Source of the DNA: Hyphomicrobiales bacterium
GTDB lineage: Bacteria > Pseudomonadota > Alphaproteobacteria > Rhizobiales > Kaistiaceae
Assembly: GCA_017305815.1 (NCBI GenBank)
Contig: JAFKJZ010000122.1
Location: forward strand, 1 to 7,150
Direction of reading: 5' to 3'
DNA: 7,150 nt
Both the position numbers and the translations under genes were made by a program. This document shows, piece by piece, positions 1 to 6,874 of the stretch. The stretch's first letter is position 1; every line of letters begins with the position of its first letter. The notes under the pieces were generated by a model. It did not search any database, was not told where the DNA came from, and was given only the letters and a program-made list of their open reading frames with translations.

Positions 1-778
1 GCTTGCGCACACTACCGGCAAGCACCGTCTTGGACGGGGCTCCGACGAATACGCATTCGGCATTCCGGGCCGCAAAGCGCCTGCCGACCGACGAAGCGCC
101 TGCCTGGAACAGGAGCGGCGTGCGCTGTGGCGAGGGAGCGACGAGGTGCGGTCCCTGCACCCGGAAATGGCGGCCGGCATGATCGACCGGATGGATGCGG
201 GCAGGATCGGCATAAAGGCCGCGCGCCCTGTCGGCAACCACGGCATCCTCCTCCCAACTCGCCTCCCAGAGCTTGTAGCAGAGCTCGAGATACTCATCGG
301 CGATCTCGTAGCGCTCCTCATGCGTCAGCTGGCGGTCGAGCCCGAAATTGCGTGCGGCGCTGTCCGAGGAGGAGGTGACGACGTTCCAGCCGATCCGGCC
401 ATTGGTCAGGTGATCGAGGGTCGAAAGCCGTCGCGCCAAGGCGAAGGGCGGCTCGTAGGAGGTCGAGAGCGTGATGCCGAAACCAAGATGCCGTGTCGCA
501 TGGGCCATCGCCGAAACCAAGAGCAGCGGATCGTTGCGCGGGATCTGGACCGCATGGGCGAAGGCCGGCCCGGGCGATCCCTCGAACACGTCGTAGTGTC
601 CGTAGGCATCAGCGATGAACAGCCCGTCGAACAGCCCGCGCTCGAGAAGCTCTGCCAAACGCACCCAGAAGCCGATCGTGCCGAAATCGACCGATATGTC
701 GTCCGGATGGGTCCAGAGCCCCGGCGAGAGATGGCCGGGGCTGTTCATGATGAAGGCGTTCACGATCAATTCGGACAT
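1..778 (-). CDS. Luciferase-like FMN-dependent monooxygenase, NtaA/SnaA/DszA family (partial, 3' end outside window)
   Basis: The frame starts at ATG 778-776 and stays open for 259 codons to the left edge; family members usually have about 430-460 residues, so roughly 55-60% is present. I translated it by hand. Family hallmarks are LWTHPDD (about residues 21-27), FDGLFIADAYG (50-60), LSTLDHLTNGRIGWNVVTSS (118-137), ERYEIADEYLELCYKLWE (155-172) and GPHLVAPSPQRTPLLFQAGA (209-228). These match the FMN-dependent TIM-barrel oxygenases that act on nitrilotriacetate, pristinamycin precursor, dibenzothiophene sulfone or dimethyl sulfone, using FMNH2 supplied by a separate reductase. No signal peptide is seen, so it should be cytoplasmic. 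A GGAAAGG sequence lies 7 bases before the ATG. It is the last gene seen in the operon, 87 bases after the DszC-like gene, with only weak 5-bp hairpins in that gap. The family is very likely; the substrate is unknown. Confidence 0.93.
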   Translation of the reverse strand, partial: MSELIVNAFIMNSPGHLSPGLWTHPDDISVDFGTIGFWVRLAELLERGLFDGLFIADAYGHYDVFEGSPGPAFAHAVQIPRNDPLLLVSAMAHATRHLGFGITLSTSYEPPFALARRLSTLDHLTNGRIGWNVVTSSSDSAARNFGLDRQLTHEERYEIADEYLELCYKLWEASWEEDAVVADRARGLYADPARIHPVDHAGRHFRVQGPHLVAPSPQRTPLLFQAGASSVGRRFAARNAECVFVGAPSKTVLAGSVRK

Positions 779-865
779 GTCATTGCCTTTCCGCTGCCGC
801 GGAGCTCGCCATCGGGCGAAATTCAAGACGCAAGCCCCAGCCGGCTCGCGGGATGGAAGAGCCCG

Positions 866-2101
866 TCAGGCGCCGGCTGGCGTGCCGATCTGCCACTGCT
901 CGGGCGGCGGCGTGCCATTGACCGCATAGTCGCCGACGATGCGGTCCTTGTAGATGCGCGGGTTGTGGGAGGAGAGCGTGCGCGCATTGCGCCAATGACG
1001 GTCGAGTGCGAGCCCCTTGCGGGTAGCCGAGGCCCCAACGGCATCAAACAACACCGTCGCCGCGTCGAGGATGAGGCTGGAGACGACCGGCAGGGCCTGC
1101 GATGTTTCCAACTCCGCGATATCGACGGCGCGACGGTAGGCTTCCGCATCGCCTGCAAGCCTCGCCTCGAAAGCCCGATCGAGGCTTCGGGCCACCTGCA
1201 GCACGATGGCACCGGCGGAATAGGCAGCGCCGCGCGTGCGACCGACGACCTGCAGGACCTGCGGATCAGTTCGGGGCTGGGACGATGGGGCATTGGAATA
1301 GGAACGGCGGCGCGTCGACACCAGGGTGCCGACATCGCGAACGATGGCGCGACCGATGCCGGCGAGCGTGGCGAGATGCACGAGCTGGTAGTAAGCCGGC
1401 GAATATTCAAAGCGTCCCGCCTCGACGACGAAGTCCTCGTCCGCGACGTCGACGTCGACGAATGTCGCCGTGCCGCTCGCCGTCCCGATCTGGCCGAAGC
1501 CGTCCCAGTCGTCCACGACCGAGACGCCCGGTGCCTGGCGGCGCACGGAAACGGCGACGGTCTCGCCGTCCGCCTCGCGCGTGGCGCCGACGTCGATCCA
1601 GTCCGCGAACAGCGAGCCGGTGGTATAGAATTTGGCGCCATTCAGAAAATGGCGCCCGTTCCGCTCCGCAAGGCGCGTAGAAAAGCCGAACTGCGGCGCG
1701 TCGCCGACTTCGGTCCAGGCACTGCCGACCGTCTCGTCCCTCGCGATCCGCCCAGCCCAGAGCGCCCGCCGCTCCCCATGCGGCAGACCGACGATGTCCT
1801 CGACGAAGCCGAGATGGGCGCGCAGGGCCTGCGTCACGTTGGAATCAGCCTCGGACAGCTCGATCAGCAGCGCGAACTGCTCGGAGAGGCGAAGACCGAG
1901 CCCGCCCTCCTCCACCGGGAGGCGAGCGCGCGCAAAGCCAGCCTCCTTGAGCCAGAGGATCGGCTCGGCAGGCCGCCCCTGCGCGACCTCGCGCGCGGCG
2001 GCGCCGTCCGCGATGCGGGCAAATACGGGGCGGAAGCGTCCGGCGATCCCGTCATATTCCTGGCTCGGCCCCTCACCCCAGGCCAGCTCGATCTGTGTCA
2101 T
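866..2101 (-). CDS. DszC/SfnB-like flavin-dependent monooxygenase (acyl-CoA dehydrogenase fold)
   Basis: This 411-residue protein has the usual length for the family. Visible motifs are LPVEEGGLGLRLSEQFALLI (about 61-80), the mid-domain flavin region GSAWTEVGD (126-134), NGAKFYTTGSLFADWIDV (154-171), DDWDGFGQIGTASGTATF (197-214), and a C-terminal HWRNARTLSSHNP (369-381) followed by VGDYAVNG. The KFYTTG, DDWDGFGQ and HWRNART motifs mark the oxygenase branch (dibenzothiophene monooxygenase DszC, sulfur-acquisition protein SfnB), not the dehydrogenases of fatty-acid oxidation. Such enzymes use FMNH2 or FADH2 and oxygen to oxidise sulfur or nitrogen atoms. I chose ATG 2101-2099 because GGAG lies 10 bases upstream and MTQIELAW fits; the frame is open 25 codons further up to 2176, but that would overlap the permease gene. 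The gap to the permease stop is only 32 bases, so it is in the same operon. Specificity for S or N is inferred. Confidence 0.92.
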   Translation of the reverse strand: MTQIELAWGEGPSQEYDGIAGRFRPVFARIADGAAAREVAQGRPAEPILWLKEAGFARARLPVEEGGLGLRLSEQFALLIELSEADSNVTQALRAHLGFVEDIVGLPHGERRALWAGRIARDETVGSAWTEVGDAPQFGFSTRLAERNGRHFLNGAKFYTTGSLFADWIDVGATREADGETVAVSVRRQAPGVSVVDDWDGFGQIGTASGTATFVDVDVADEDFVVEAGRFEYSPAYYQLVHLATLAGIGRAIVRDVGTLVSTRRRSYSNAPSSQPRTDPQVLQVVGRTRGAAYSAGAIVLQVARSLDRAFEARLAGDAEAYRRAVDIAELETSQALPVVSSLILDAATVLFDAVGASATRKGLALDRHWRNARTLSSHNPRIYKDRIVGDYAVNGTPPPEQWQIGTPAGA

Positions 2102-2133
2102 GTCGCATGTTCTCCGAAGGCTTGGCAGGCTGG

Positions 2134-3129
2134 TCAGGACCGCAATCGCTGGACGCCGTAGCTCAAGGCAAGGCACAGGAAGATGGCGATGCCCGAACCC
2201 AGTTGCTGCCAGTAGAAATCCCAGCCGATGAGCAGCAGCCCGTTGGCGATGATGGCGAGGAAAAGCACGCCGGCGAGTGTGCCCGGCACGCTCGGCGCGC
2301 GTGCCTTGCTGACCGTCGTGCCGATATAGACGGCGCCTATGGCGTTCATCAGGAAGGCATTGCCCGAGAAGGGCATGTAGGCACTGACATTCGCCGACAG
2401 GAAGATTCCGGCGGTGCCCGCGATAACGGCCGAGAGCACATAGACCGTCGCAAGCGTCGCGCGCACCGGCAGGCCGGAATAATGAGCGAGTTGCGGTTCG
2501 ACGCCGATCGCTGCGCTACGGCGCCCAAACCGCGTGCGGTCGAGCAGCAGATAGACGAGGAGGCTCAACGCCAAAACCGCCAGAACGGGGATCGGCACGT
2601 CGACGACGCTCCCCCGCGCCAGGACCGGCAGGGCCGGTGGCACGCTCTTGAACGAGATATAGACCGGGTTCCCGCCGCCCGTCGCGAGTTGCTGCACGGA
2701 ATGGCCGATGAACAGGGTGCCAAGCGTCGCGAGGAAGGGAGGGATGCCGAGGCCTGCGATGAGCAGGGCATTGAAGAGCCCACTGCATGCCGCTGCCGCG
2801 AGCGCGGCGAGGATGGCGAACGGAACGTCGGCGCCGAGGACGATCGCCGAGACAAAGGCCAGGCTCGCGAGATCGATCGCCGTCGCGACCGAGAGGTCGA
2901 TGCCGCCGCTATGCACCGCAAGCGTCGTGGCGATGGCCGCGATCGCGAGCAGCGCGAAATTGTTGACCAGGATGCCGCGCAGGTTCGAAAGCTGGATGAA
3001 GCCGGGCGCGAGCAGCGTAAAGAAGAGGAAGGCGACGACGACGGCGAGGATCAGGCCGAAGCGCGAAAACCGCGCCAGGCGGGCAGTCTCTCCCCGCGTG
3101 GGCGAAACCAGAACTCCGAGGACGCTCAT
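2134..3129 (-). CDS. ABC importer permease 2, RbsC-like (CUT2 class)
   Basis: This 331-residue, very hydrophobic protein has many apparent membrane segments, for example 24-42 and 283-302. The conserved GGIDLSV motif (75-81) of ribose-type permeases sits in a membrane region, followed by PPFLATLGTLFIGHSVQQLA (130-149), a typical family segment. The cytoplasmic loop TRFGRRSAAIGVEPQLAHYS (199-218) corresponds to the ATPase-contacting loop; the usual GGNP is replaced by GVEP. The protein would pair with permease 1 to form a heterodimeric channel, as in the LsrCD pair of the autoinducer-2 importer. Its ATG overlaps the stop of permease 1 as ATGA (3126-3129), and GAGG lies 8 bases upstream, so translation is probably coupled. 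The substrate is unknown. Confidence 0.93.
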   Translation of the reverse strand: MSVLGVLVSPTRGETARLARFSRFGLILAVVVAFLFFTLLAPGFIQLSNLRGILVNNFALLAIAAIATTLAVHSGGIDLSVATAIDLASLAFVSAIVLGADVPFAILAALAAAACSGLFNALLIAGLGIPPFLATLGTLFIGHSVQQLATGGGNPVYISFKSVPPALPVLARGSVVDVPIPVLAVLALSLLVYLLLDRTRFGRRSAAIGVEPQLAHYSGLPVRATLATVYVLSAVIAGTAGIFLSANVSAYMPFSGNAFLMNAIGAVYIGTTVSKARAPSVPGTLAGVLFLAIIANGLLLIGWDFYWQQLGSGIAIFLCLALSYGVQRLRS

Positions 3130-4133
3130 GTCCGGGGCCTCACGGTCGTGGCGGCGACAACAAGCAGCGTCAGCACCCCTTGAATACCGCTGACCCAGTA
3201 GCTCGATACGTTGAGCAACTGGAAGCCGTTGGTCAGCATGCCGATGAAGAGGCTTGCGGCGAGCGTCCCGGCGATGGTCGGCACGAGACGGCGCGAAAAC
3301 ACCACGCCCAGAAACGTCGCCGCGATGATCGGCAGCAGCATCTCGTCGGCCCCTTTCGAGCTGGCGCCGAGAAAGCTGACTGAAAACAGGCCTCCGAGCG
3401 CTCCAAAAAGGCCGCTCGCAACATAGGAGCCACCGATGTAGAGCGGGACGCGTAGGCCCGCGGCACGCGCGGCCAGCGGATTGCCGCCGACCGCCTGCAT
3501 GTTGAGACCGAGGGTCGTGTAGCGCGTGACGAGCACCAGCGTCACAGCCGTCGCGAAGAGCGCATGAGCGAGCACCGGGAAACCGAAGGCGTCCGTCCCG
3601 CCGAGAAACCGCGTCAGCGAGCTATCGACGAGAATGGTCGCGCTCTTGGTCACCAGTTGCTCCAGGCCGACCGCGATGGTCATGCCAGCCAACGTGGCGA
3701 GCAGCGGCAACATACGGAGCCAAACAACGGAAACGGCATTCAGCAGGCCGATGCCCAGGCCGGCCGCGAGCGCGGCCCCGATGGCGATCCCTTCCGGTTG
3801 CCCGGTCCGGACAAGCGTCGCGTAGACCGCGGCAGCGAGGCCCATAGTCGCGGCCAGCGACAGGTCGATGCCGCCGGCCAGCGCGTTGTCTCCGCCGACA
3901 ATGACCACGATGGTGAGGCCGAAGGCGAGAACGCCGAGCACCGACGATTGCGAGACGATGGCGAGCAGGTTTCCCGGCGACAGGAACAGTGGCGACTGGA
4001 TCGCGAAGACGACGAAGATCGCGGCGAAGAGGACGAGCGCGCCGGCGCGGAGGATCGCCGGCAACAGCGCGCCAATTTCGCTGCGCTCCCAGGCGCGCGC
4101 CTTGGGAGACGCTTCAGTGGTGATGGATGTCAT
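3126..4133 (-). CDS. ABC importer permease 1, RbsC-like (CUT2 class)
   Basis: This 335-residue protein has an N-terminal cytoplasmic stretch of about 20-25 residues and then several membrane segments (first about 28-47). Family motifs are GGIDLSL (87-93), the cytoplasmic coupling loop GLNMQAVGGNPLAARAAGL (209-227) and TNGFQLLNVSSYW (301-313), all close to RbsC-type permeases. It forms the inner-membrane pathway for the ligand delivered by the binding protein encoded at 5754-6749. The start ATG 4133-4131 has GGAAGAAG directly upstream. It lies inside the last 20 bases of the ATPase gene, in another frame, which indicates translational coupling. Compared with permease 2, it keeps the canonical GGNP loop. 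Function as a transporter subunit is secure; the solute is not. Confidence 0.94.
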   Translation of the reverse strand: MTSITTEASPKARAWERSEIGALLPAILRAGALVLFAAIFVVFAIQSPLFLSPGNLLAIVSQSSVLGVLAFGLTIVVIVGGDNALAGGIDLSLAATMGLAAAVYATLVRTGQPEGIAIGAALAAGLGIGLLNAVSVVWLRMLPLLATLAGMTIAVGLEQLVTKSATILVDSSLTRFLGGTDAFGFPVLAHALFATAVTLVLVTRYTTLGLNMQAVGGNPLAARAAGLRVPLYIGGSYVASGLFGALGGLFSVSFLGASSKGADEMLLPIIAATFLGVVFSRRLVPTIAGTLAASLFIGMLTNGFQLLNVSSYWVSGIQGVLTLLVVAATTVRPRT

Positions 4134-5652
4134 GAGCTTCTTCCGGACGGCCGCCGACGACGGCCGCTAGCAATGCCGAGGGAGAGACGGTCTCGGATCG
4201 CGCGTCCAGCGCCACTGCGCCGCGATGCAGGACGACGACGCGATCGGCGAGTCCCCTCACCTCGTCGAGATCCGATGAGACGACGATGAGCGAATGCCCG
4301 GCATCGGCGAGGCCGCGGAGCAGACGGTAGATTTCCGCCTTGGCCGCGACGTCGATACCGACGGTCGGCTCGTCGAGGACGTAAAGGAAGGCCTCCCGAC
4401 AGAGCCACTTGGCGATGGCGACCTTCTGCTGGTTGCCACCGCTGAGGCTTCCTGCCGGCACCGTCTCGTCGGGCGCCTTGATGCTGAGCGAGGCAATGAA
4501 GCCCCTCGCCCGCTTGGTCTCGGCATCGCGGCGCATGAAGCCGAAACGGCTGAAGCGCTCGAGGCTCGCCAGCACGATGTTCTCGCGCAGCGAGAGCGGC
4601 AGCCCGACGCCCTGGGTGCGACGATCCTCCGGCACGAGCGCGAGACCGGCGGCGAGCGCATCGCGCGGCGTGCGCGGCGCGTAGGCCGCGCCGTCGATCT
4701 CCATGACGCCGTCATCGGCGGCGTCGAGGCCGAAGAGCACCCGCGTGAATTCCTTGATGCCGGAGCCGATCAGCCCGGTCACGCCGACGATCTCCCCCTT
4801 GCGAACGACGAGGTCGACATCGCGGAAGCCGGACCGTCGTCCAAGCCCCCGGGCGACGAAGAACGGCGCGCCGGCCTTCTCCCCGCGCGCGGGAAAGAGC
4901 GAGCCTATGTCGCTCCCGATCATCGGTCCGGTCATGTCCTCGATACTGGCCGTCCCGGCATTCAGGATGGCGACGTCGCGGCCATTGCGCAGCACCGTGA
5001 TGCGGTCGCAGATCTCCTTTATCTCGCGGAGATAGTGGGAGATGTAGACGACGGTGATGCCGTCCTGCCGCATGGCTTCGATGCCGCGGAAAAGACTCTC
5101 CACCTCCCGACGCGCGAGCGCGGCGGTCGGTTCGTCGAGGACGACGATATGTGGGCCGAGCAACAAGGTGCGCGTGATGTGAACTACCTGCTGTTCGGCG
5201 GTCGTCAGGTCCCGCAACAGCCTGTTCTTCGGCAGGCCTACGCCAAAATAGCGCTCGATGAGCTCATCCGCCCTGCGCCGCAGGGCGCGGCGGTTGACCG
5301 TGACACCATTGATCGAGGCAGCGGGCGTCGCGTAGAAAAGCGCTTCCTCAACGGTGAAGGAAGGGATCGTCATTCGATCCTGATAGATGACGCCGATGCC
5401 GCGCTTCAGCACTTCGGCGGGCGTCAGCCCCTCGACGGTCTCGCCGCGGATTTTGATCTCCCCGGCGTCTGCGCGTTCGAGGCCGGAGAGAATCTTGATC
5501 ATGGTCGACTTGCCGGCGCCATTCTGGCCGATAAGGCCATGGACCTCGCCTCGCCGCACCGAGAGATTGGCGCCGTCCAGCGCCCGCACGGGGCCGTATT
5601 GCTTGACGAGGCCTGCCAGCTCAAGCGCCAGATCATCGGAACGCGTATTCAA
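4114..5652 (-). CDS. ABC importer ATPase with two nucleotide-binding domains, RbsA/MglA-like
   Basis: This 512-residue protein has two fused ATPase domains, the normal layout and length for CUT2 importers. Domain 1 has Walker A GQNGAGKST (42-50), Q-loop Gln91, signature LTTAEQQ (149-155), Walker B IVVLDEP (169-175) and switch His206. Domain 2 has a degenerate P-loop GLIGSGIKE (293-301) without the Lys-Ser/Thr pair, an intact LSGGNQQ (403-409) and Walker B YVLDEPT (424-430), with SSD where the switch His would be. One weak site is normal in RbsA-type proteins. The start is TTG 5652-5650: the codon three places upstream in the same frame is TGA, and the protein begins the usual few residues before the first conserved strand. 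The Shine-Dalgarno match is poor. The C-terminus HDIHHH is read in the 20-base overlap with permease 1. It powers import at the cytoplasmic face of the membrane. Confidence 0.95.
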   Translation of the reverse strand: MNTRSDDLALELAGLVKQYGPVRALDGANLSVRRGEVHGLIGQNGAGKSTMIKILSGLERADAGEIKIRGETVEGLTPAEVLKRGIGVIYQDRMTIPSFTVEEALFYATPAASINGVTVNRRALRRRADELIERYFGVGLPKNRLLRDLTTAEQQVVHITRTLLLGPHIVVLDEPTAALARREVESLFRGIEAMRQDGITVVYISHYLREIKEICDRITVLRNGRDVAILNAGTASIEDMTGPMIGSDIGSLFPARGEKAGAPFFVARGLGRRSGFRDVDLVVRKGEIVGVTGLIGSGIKEFTRVLFGLDAADDGVMEIDGAAYAPRTPRDALAAGLALVPEDRRTQGVGLPLSLRENIVLASLERFSRFGFMRRDAETKRARGFIASLSIKAPDETVPAGSLSGGNQQKVAIAKWLCREAFLYVLDEPTVGIDVAAKAEIYRLLRGLADAGHSLIVVSSDLDEVRGLADRVVVLHRGAVALDARSETVSPSALLAAVVGGRPEEAHDIHHH

Positions 5653-5711
5653 GAATCTTCACTCGAAGAACAGGGCCGTCGACGGCCTGGATAGGATCAT
5701 GACGGCGAAGA

Positions 5712-5731
5712 CGTGCGGTTTTCACCGCACG
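5712..5731 (-). promoter_or_regulatory. Intercistronic hairpin with GNRA tetraloop between binding-protein and ATPase genes
   Basis: On the minus strand the RNA reads CGTGCGGT, loop GAAA, ACCGCACG: a perfect 8-bp GC-rich stem closed by a GNRA-type tetraloop, starting 22 bases after the binding-protein stop. No run of U follows, so a simple intrinsic terminator is unlikely. In binding-protein-dependent transport operons such structures often protect the upstream mRNA end from 3' exonucleases and so raise binding-protein yield over membrane components. That role here is inference. A perfect 14-bp palindrome (5674-5687, GGCCGTCGACGGCC) lies between this hairpin and the ATPase start. Confidence 0.6.
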
Positions 5732-5753
5732 CCGCCGCCTGTCCGGAGTTCGA

Positions 5754-6749
5754 TCAGGTCACCTGGCCAACGAGCTTCTGCACGTCCTGCGCATTCTGCT
5801 TGTTGGCAAGAATGGCCGGTACGAAGCTCGTGCCGGGAACCTTCTGGCCGGCCAGGTAGCGCGCGACGTTCTGGACCGCCGTCCTGCCGATGAGCTCCGG
5901 CTGCTGGACAGCGACGGCGCCAGCGGGCGCAGCCGGATCGGCGACGAGGGCGAGATATTCCGGCGTTCCGTCGACGCCATAGGTGAGAACGTCCTTGCGG
6001 CCGGCGGCAAGCAGGGCCTGCGTCGCGCCGAGAACGGGAATATCCCAGGACGCCCAGATCGCGGAGAGCCGACCCTCGGGATATTGCGCGAGCAGCGCCG
6101 TCACCTTCTGGAACGAGTCCTGGATGGTGTTCGGAACGATCTCGCGCAGATCCGGCTGGATGACCTTGATATCCGGATAGTGCTTGAGCACGGCATGCAG
6201 CTCTTCCAGGCGGATTTCGCAGGGGACGACGCCTTCGATGGCCGTGAACAACGCGATATTGCCCTTGCCGCCAAGGTCGGAGGCAAGCTGAAGCGCAAGC
6301 TGCGCGCCGAGCGAGAAATTGTCCGACGTGGAATTGTTGATCGAGTTCTCGCTGACGACGTCTACCGTGAATACGGGAATCCCCGCATCACGCAGCTTCT
6401 TCAGGCCGGGATCGACGATCGGCAGCGCACCGAGCGTCTGAATGACGGCGTCGGGCTTCTGCGTCACAAGGGTCTGCAGCTGGGAAACAAGCTTCTGGTC
6501 GTTGCGCCCCGCATCGAGCCCGATGACCTTGCCGCCGAGCCGCTCGACCTCGGCGATCTGCGCCTGATAGGCCTTGATGTCGAAGAAGTGCTCGGTCCCG
6601 ACGATGCTGATCGCGATCGTCTTGCCAGCGAGCGAGGGGACGTCATTCGGTCCGGCGGCAGCCTGGGTCTCGGCGTGCGCCGCACGATAGGGCGCGGCCG
6701 CTGCGGCGGCACCAACGATACTGGCTTTCAGCAACGACCTGCGATCCAT
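5754..6749 (-). CDS. Periplasmic sugar-class substrate-binding protein of the ABC importer (Peripla_BP_4/RbsB-like)
   Basis: This 331-residue protein starts MDRRSLLKAS, followed by an Ala-rich hydrophobic stretch and AHA (24-26), a good signal peptidase site before Glu27. The RRSLLK motif is twin-arginine-like. The mature part shows the two-lobe periplasmic-binding fold: KTIAISIVGTEHFFDI (43-58), GGKVIGLDAGRNDQKLVSQL (72-91), DAVIQTLGALPIVDPGLKKL (100-119), IPVFTVDV (124-131), GKGNIALF (161-168), SAIWASWDIPVLGA (229-242) and VLTYGVDGTPEYLALV (254-269). It binds the solute and hands it to the permease pair. It is the first operon gene; GGGAGA lies 5 bases before ATG 6749-6747. The frame is open to an ATG at 6815, but that start would bury the signal peptide behind 22 extra residues. 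The family is firm; the ligand cannot be deduced. Confidence 0.95.
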   Translation of the reverse strand: MDRRSLLKASIVGAAAAAAPYRAAHAETQAAAGPNDVPSLAGKTIAISIVGTEHFFDIKAYQAQIAEVERLGGKVIGLDAGRNDQKLVSQLQTLVTQKPDAVIQTLGALPIVDPGLKKLRDAGIPVFTVDVVSENSINNSTSDNFSLGAQLALQLASDLGGKGNIALFTAIEGVVPCEIRLEELHAVLKHYPDIKVIQPDLREIVPNTIQDSFQKVTALLAQYPEGRLSAIWASWDIPVLGATQALLAAGRKDVLTYGVDGTPEYLALVADPAAPAGAVAVQQPELIGRTAVQNVARYLAGQKVPGTSFVPAILANKQNAQDVQKLVGQVT

Positions 6750-6752
6750 GGA

Positions 6753-6807
6753 AATCTCCCAAGAGCTGTGCCTGTGCTTAGGCCTGTTGCAAAGAAGGCG
6801 GGAGATT
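6753..6807 (-). promoter_or_regulatory. Inverted repeat masking the Shine-Dalgarno of the binding-protein gene
   Basis: On the minus strand AATCTCCC (6807-6800) is perfectly complementary to GGGAGATT (6760-6753), and one more G-U pair can form inside. The second arm is the ribosome binding site of the binding-protein gene. If paired, the mRNA would hide it. The 39-base loop contains GCCT (6799-6796), AGGCCT (6785-6780) and AGGC (6773-6770), which can form mutually exclusive short stems. No known riboswitch class is recognised. Base complementarity is seen directly; the regulatory role is inferred. Confidence 0.45.
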
Positions 6808-6831
6808 AGCCGCAACGCCGGAACGGTCTAC

Positions 6832-6867
6832 TCATAAACATTCCAAATAACTCTTACATATTGCCAT
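6832..6867 (-). CDS. Possible leader peptide (11 codons) in the operon 5' leader
   Basis: A short frame reads MAICKSYLECL and stops with TGA. It is preceded by AGGAG with a 6-base spacing to the ATG, the best-looking Shine-Dalgarno in the leader. Two of eleven codons are cysteine (TGT). It lies between the predicted transcription start (about 6908) and the binding-protein gene, and its Shine-Dalgarno overlaps the right arm of the 26-bp palindrome. Since the enzymes downstream resemble sulfur-acquisition oxygenases, a cysteine-sensing attenuation peptide is conceivable, but two Cys codons are weak evidence and an AT-rich leader can contain such a frame by chance. Confidence 0.28.
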   Translation of the reverse strand: MAICKSYLECL

Positions 6868-6874
6868 ATTTTTC

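Noticed and set aside
146..2161. Plus-strand open frame of 671 codons
   Set aside because: It runs antisense across both monooxygenase genes, which have clear family motifs on the minus strand; its product shows no motif and is rich in Arg, Asp and Gly as expected of a GC-rich shadow.
2095..3183. Plus-strand open frame of 362 codons
   Set aside because: Antisense to permease 2; highly charged product without any family pattern.
3564..4289. Plus-strand open frame of 241 codons
   Set aside because: Spans permease 1 and the end of the ATPase in antisense; low-complexity charged product.
4294..5694. Plus-strand open frame of 466 codons
   Set aside because: Antisense to the ATPase gene, whose Walker and signature motifs are unambiguous on the minus strand.
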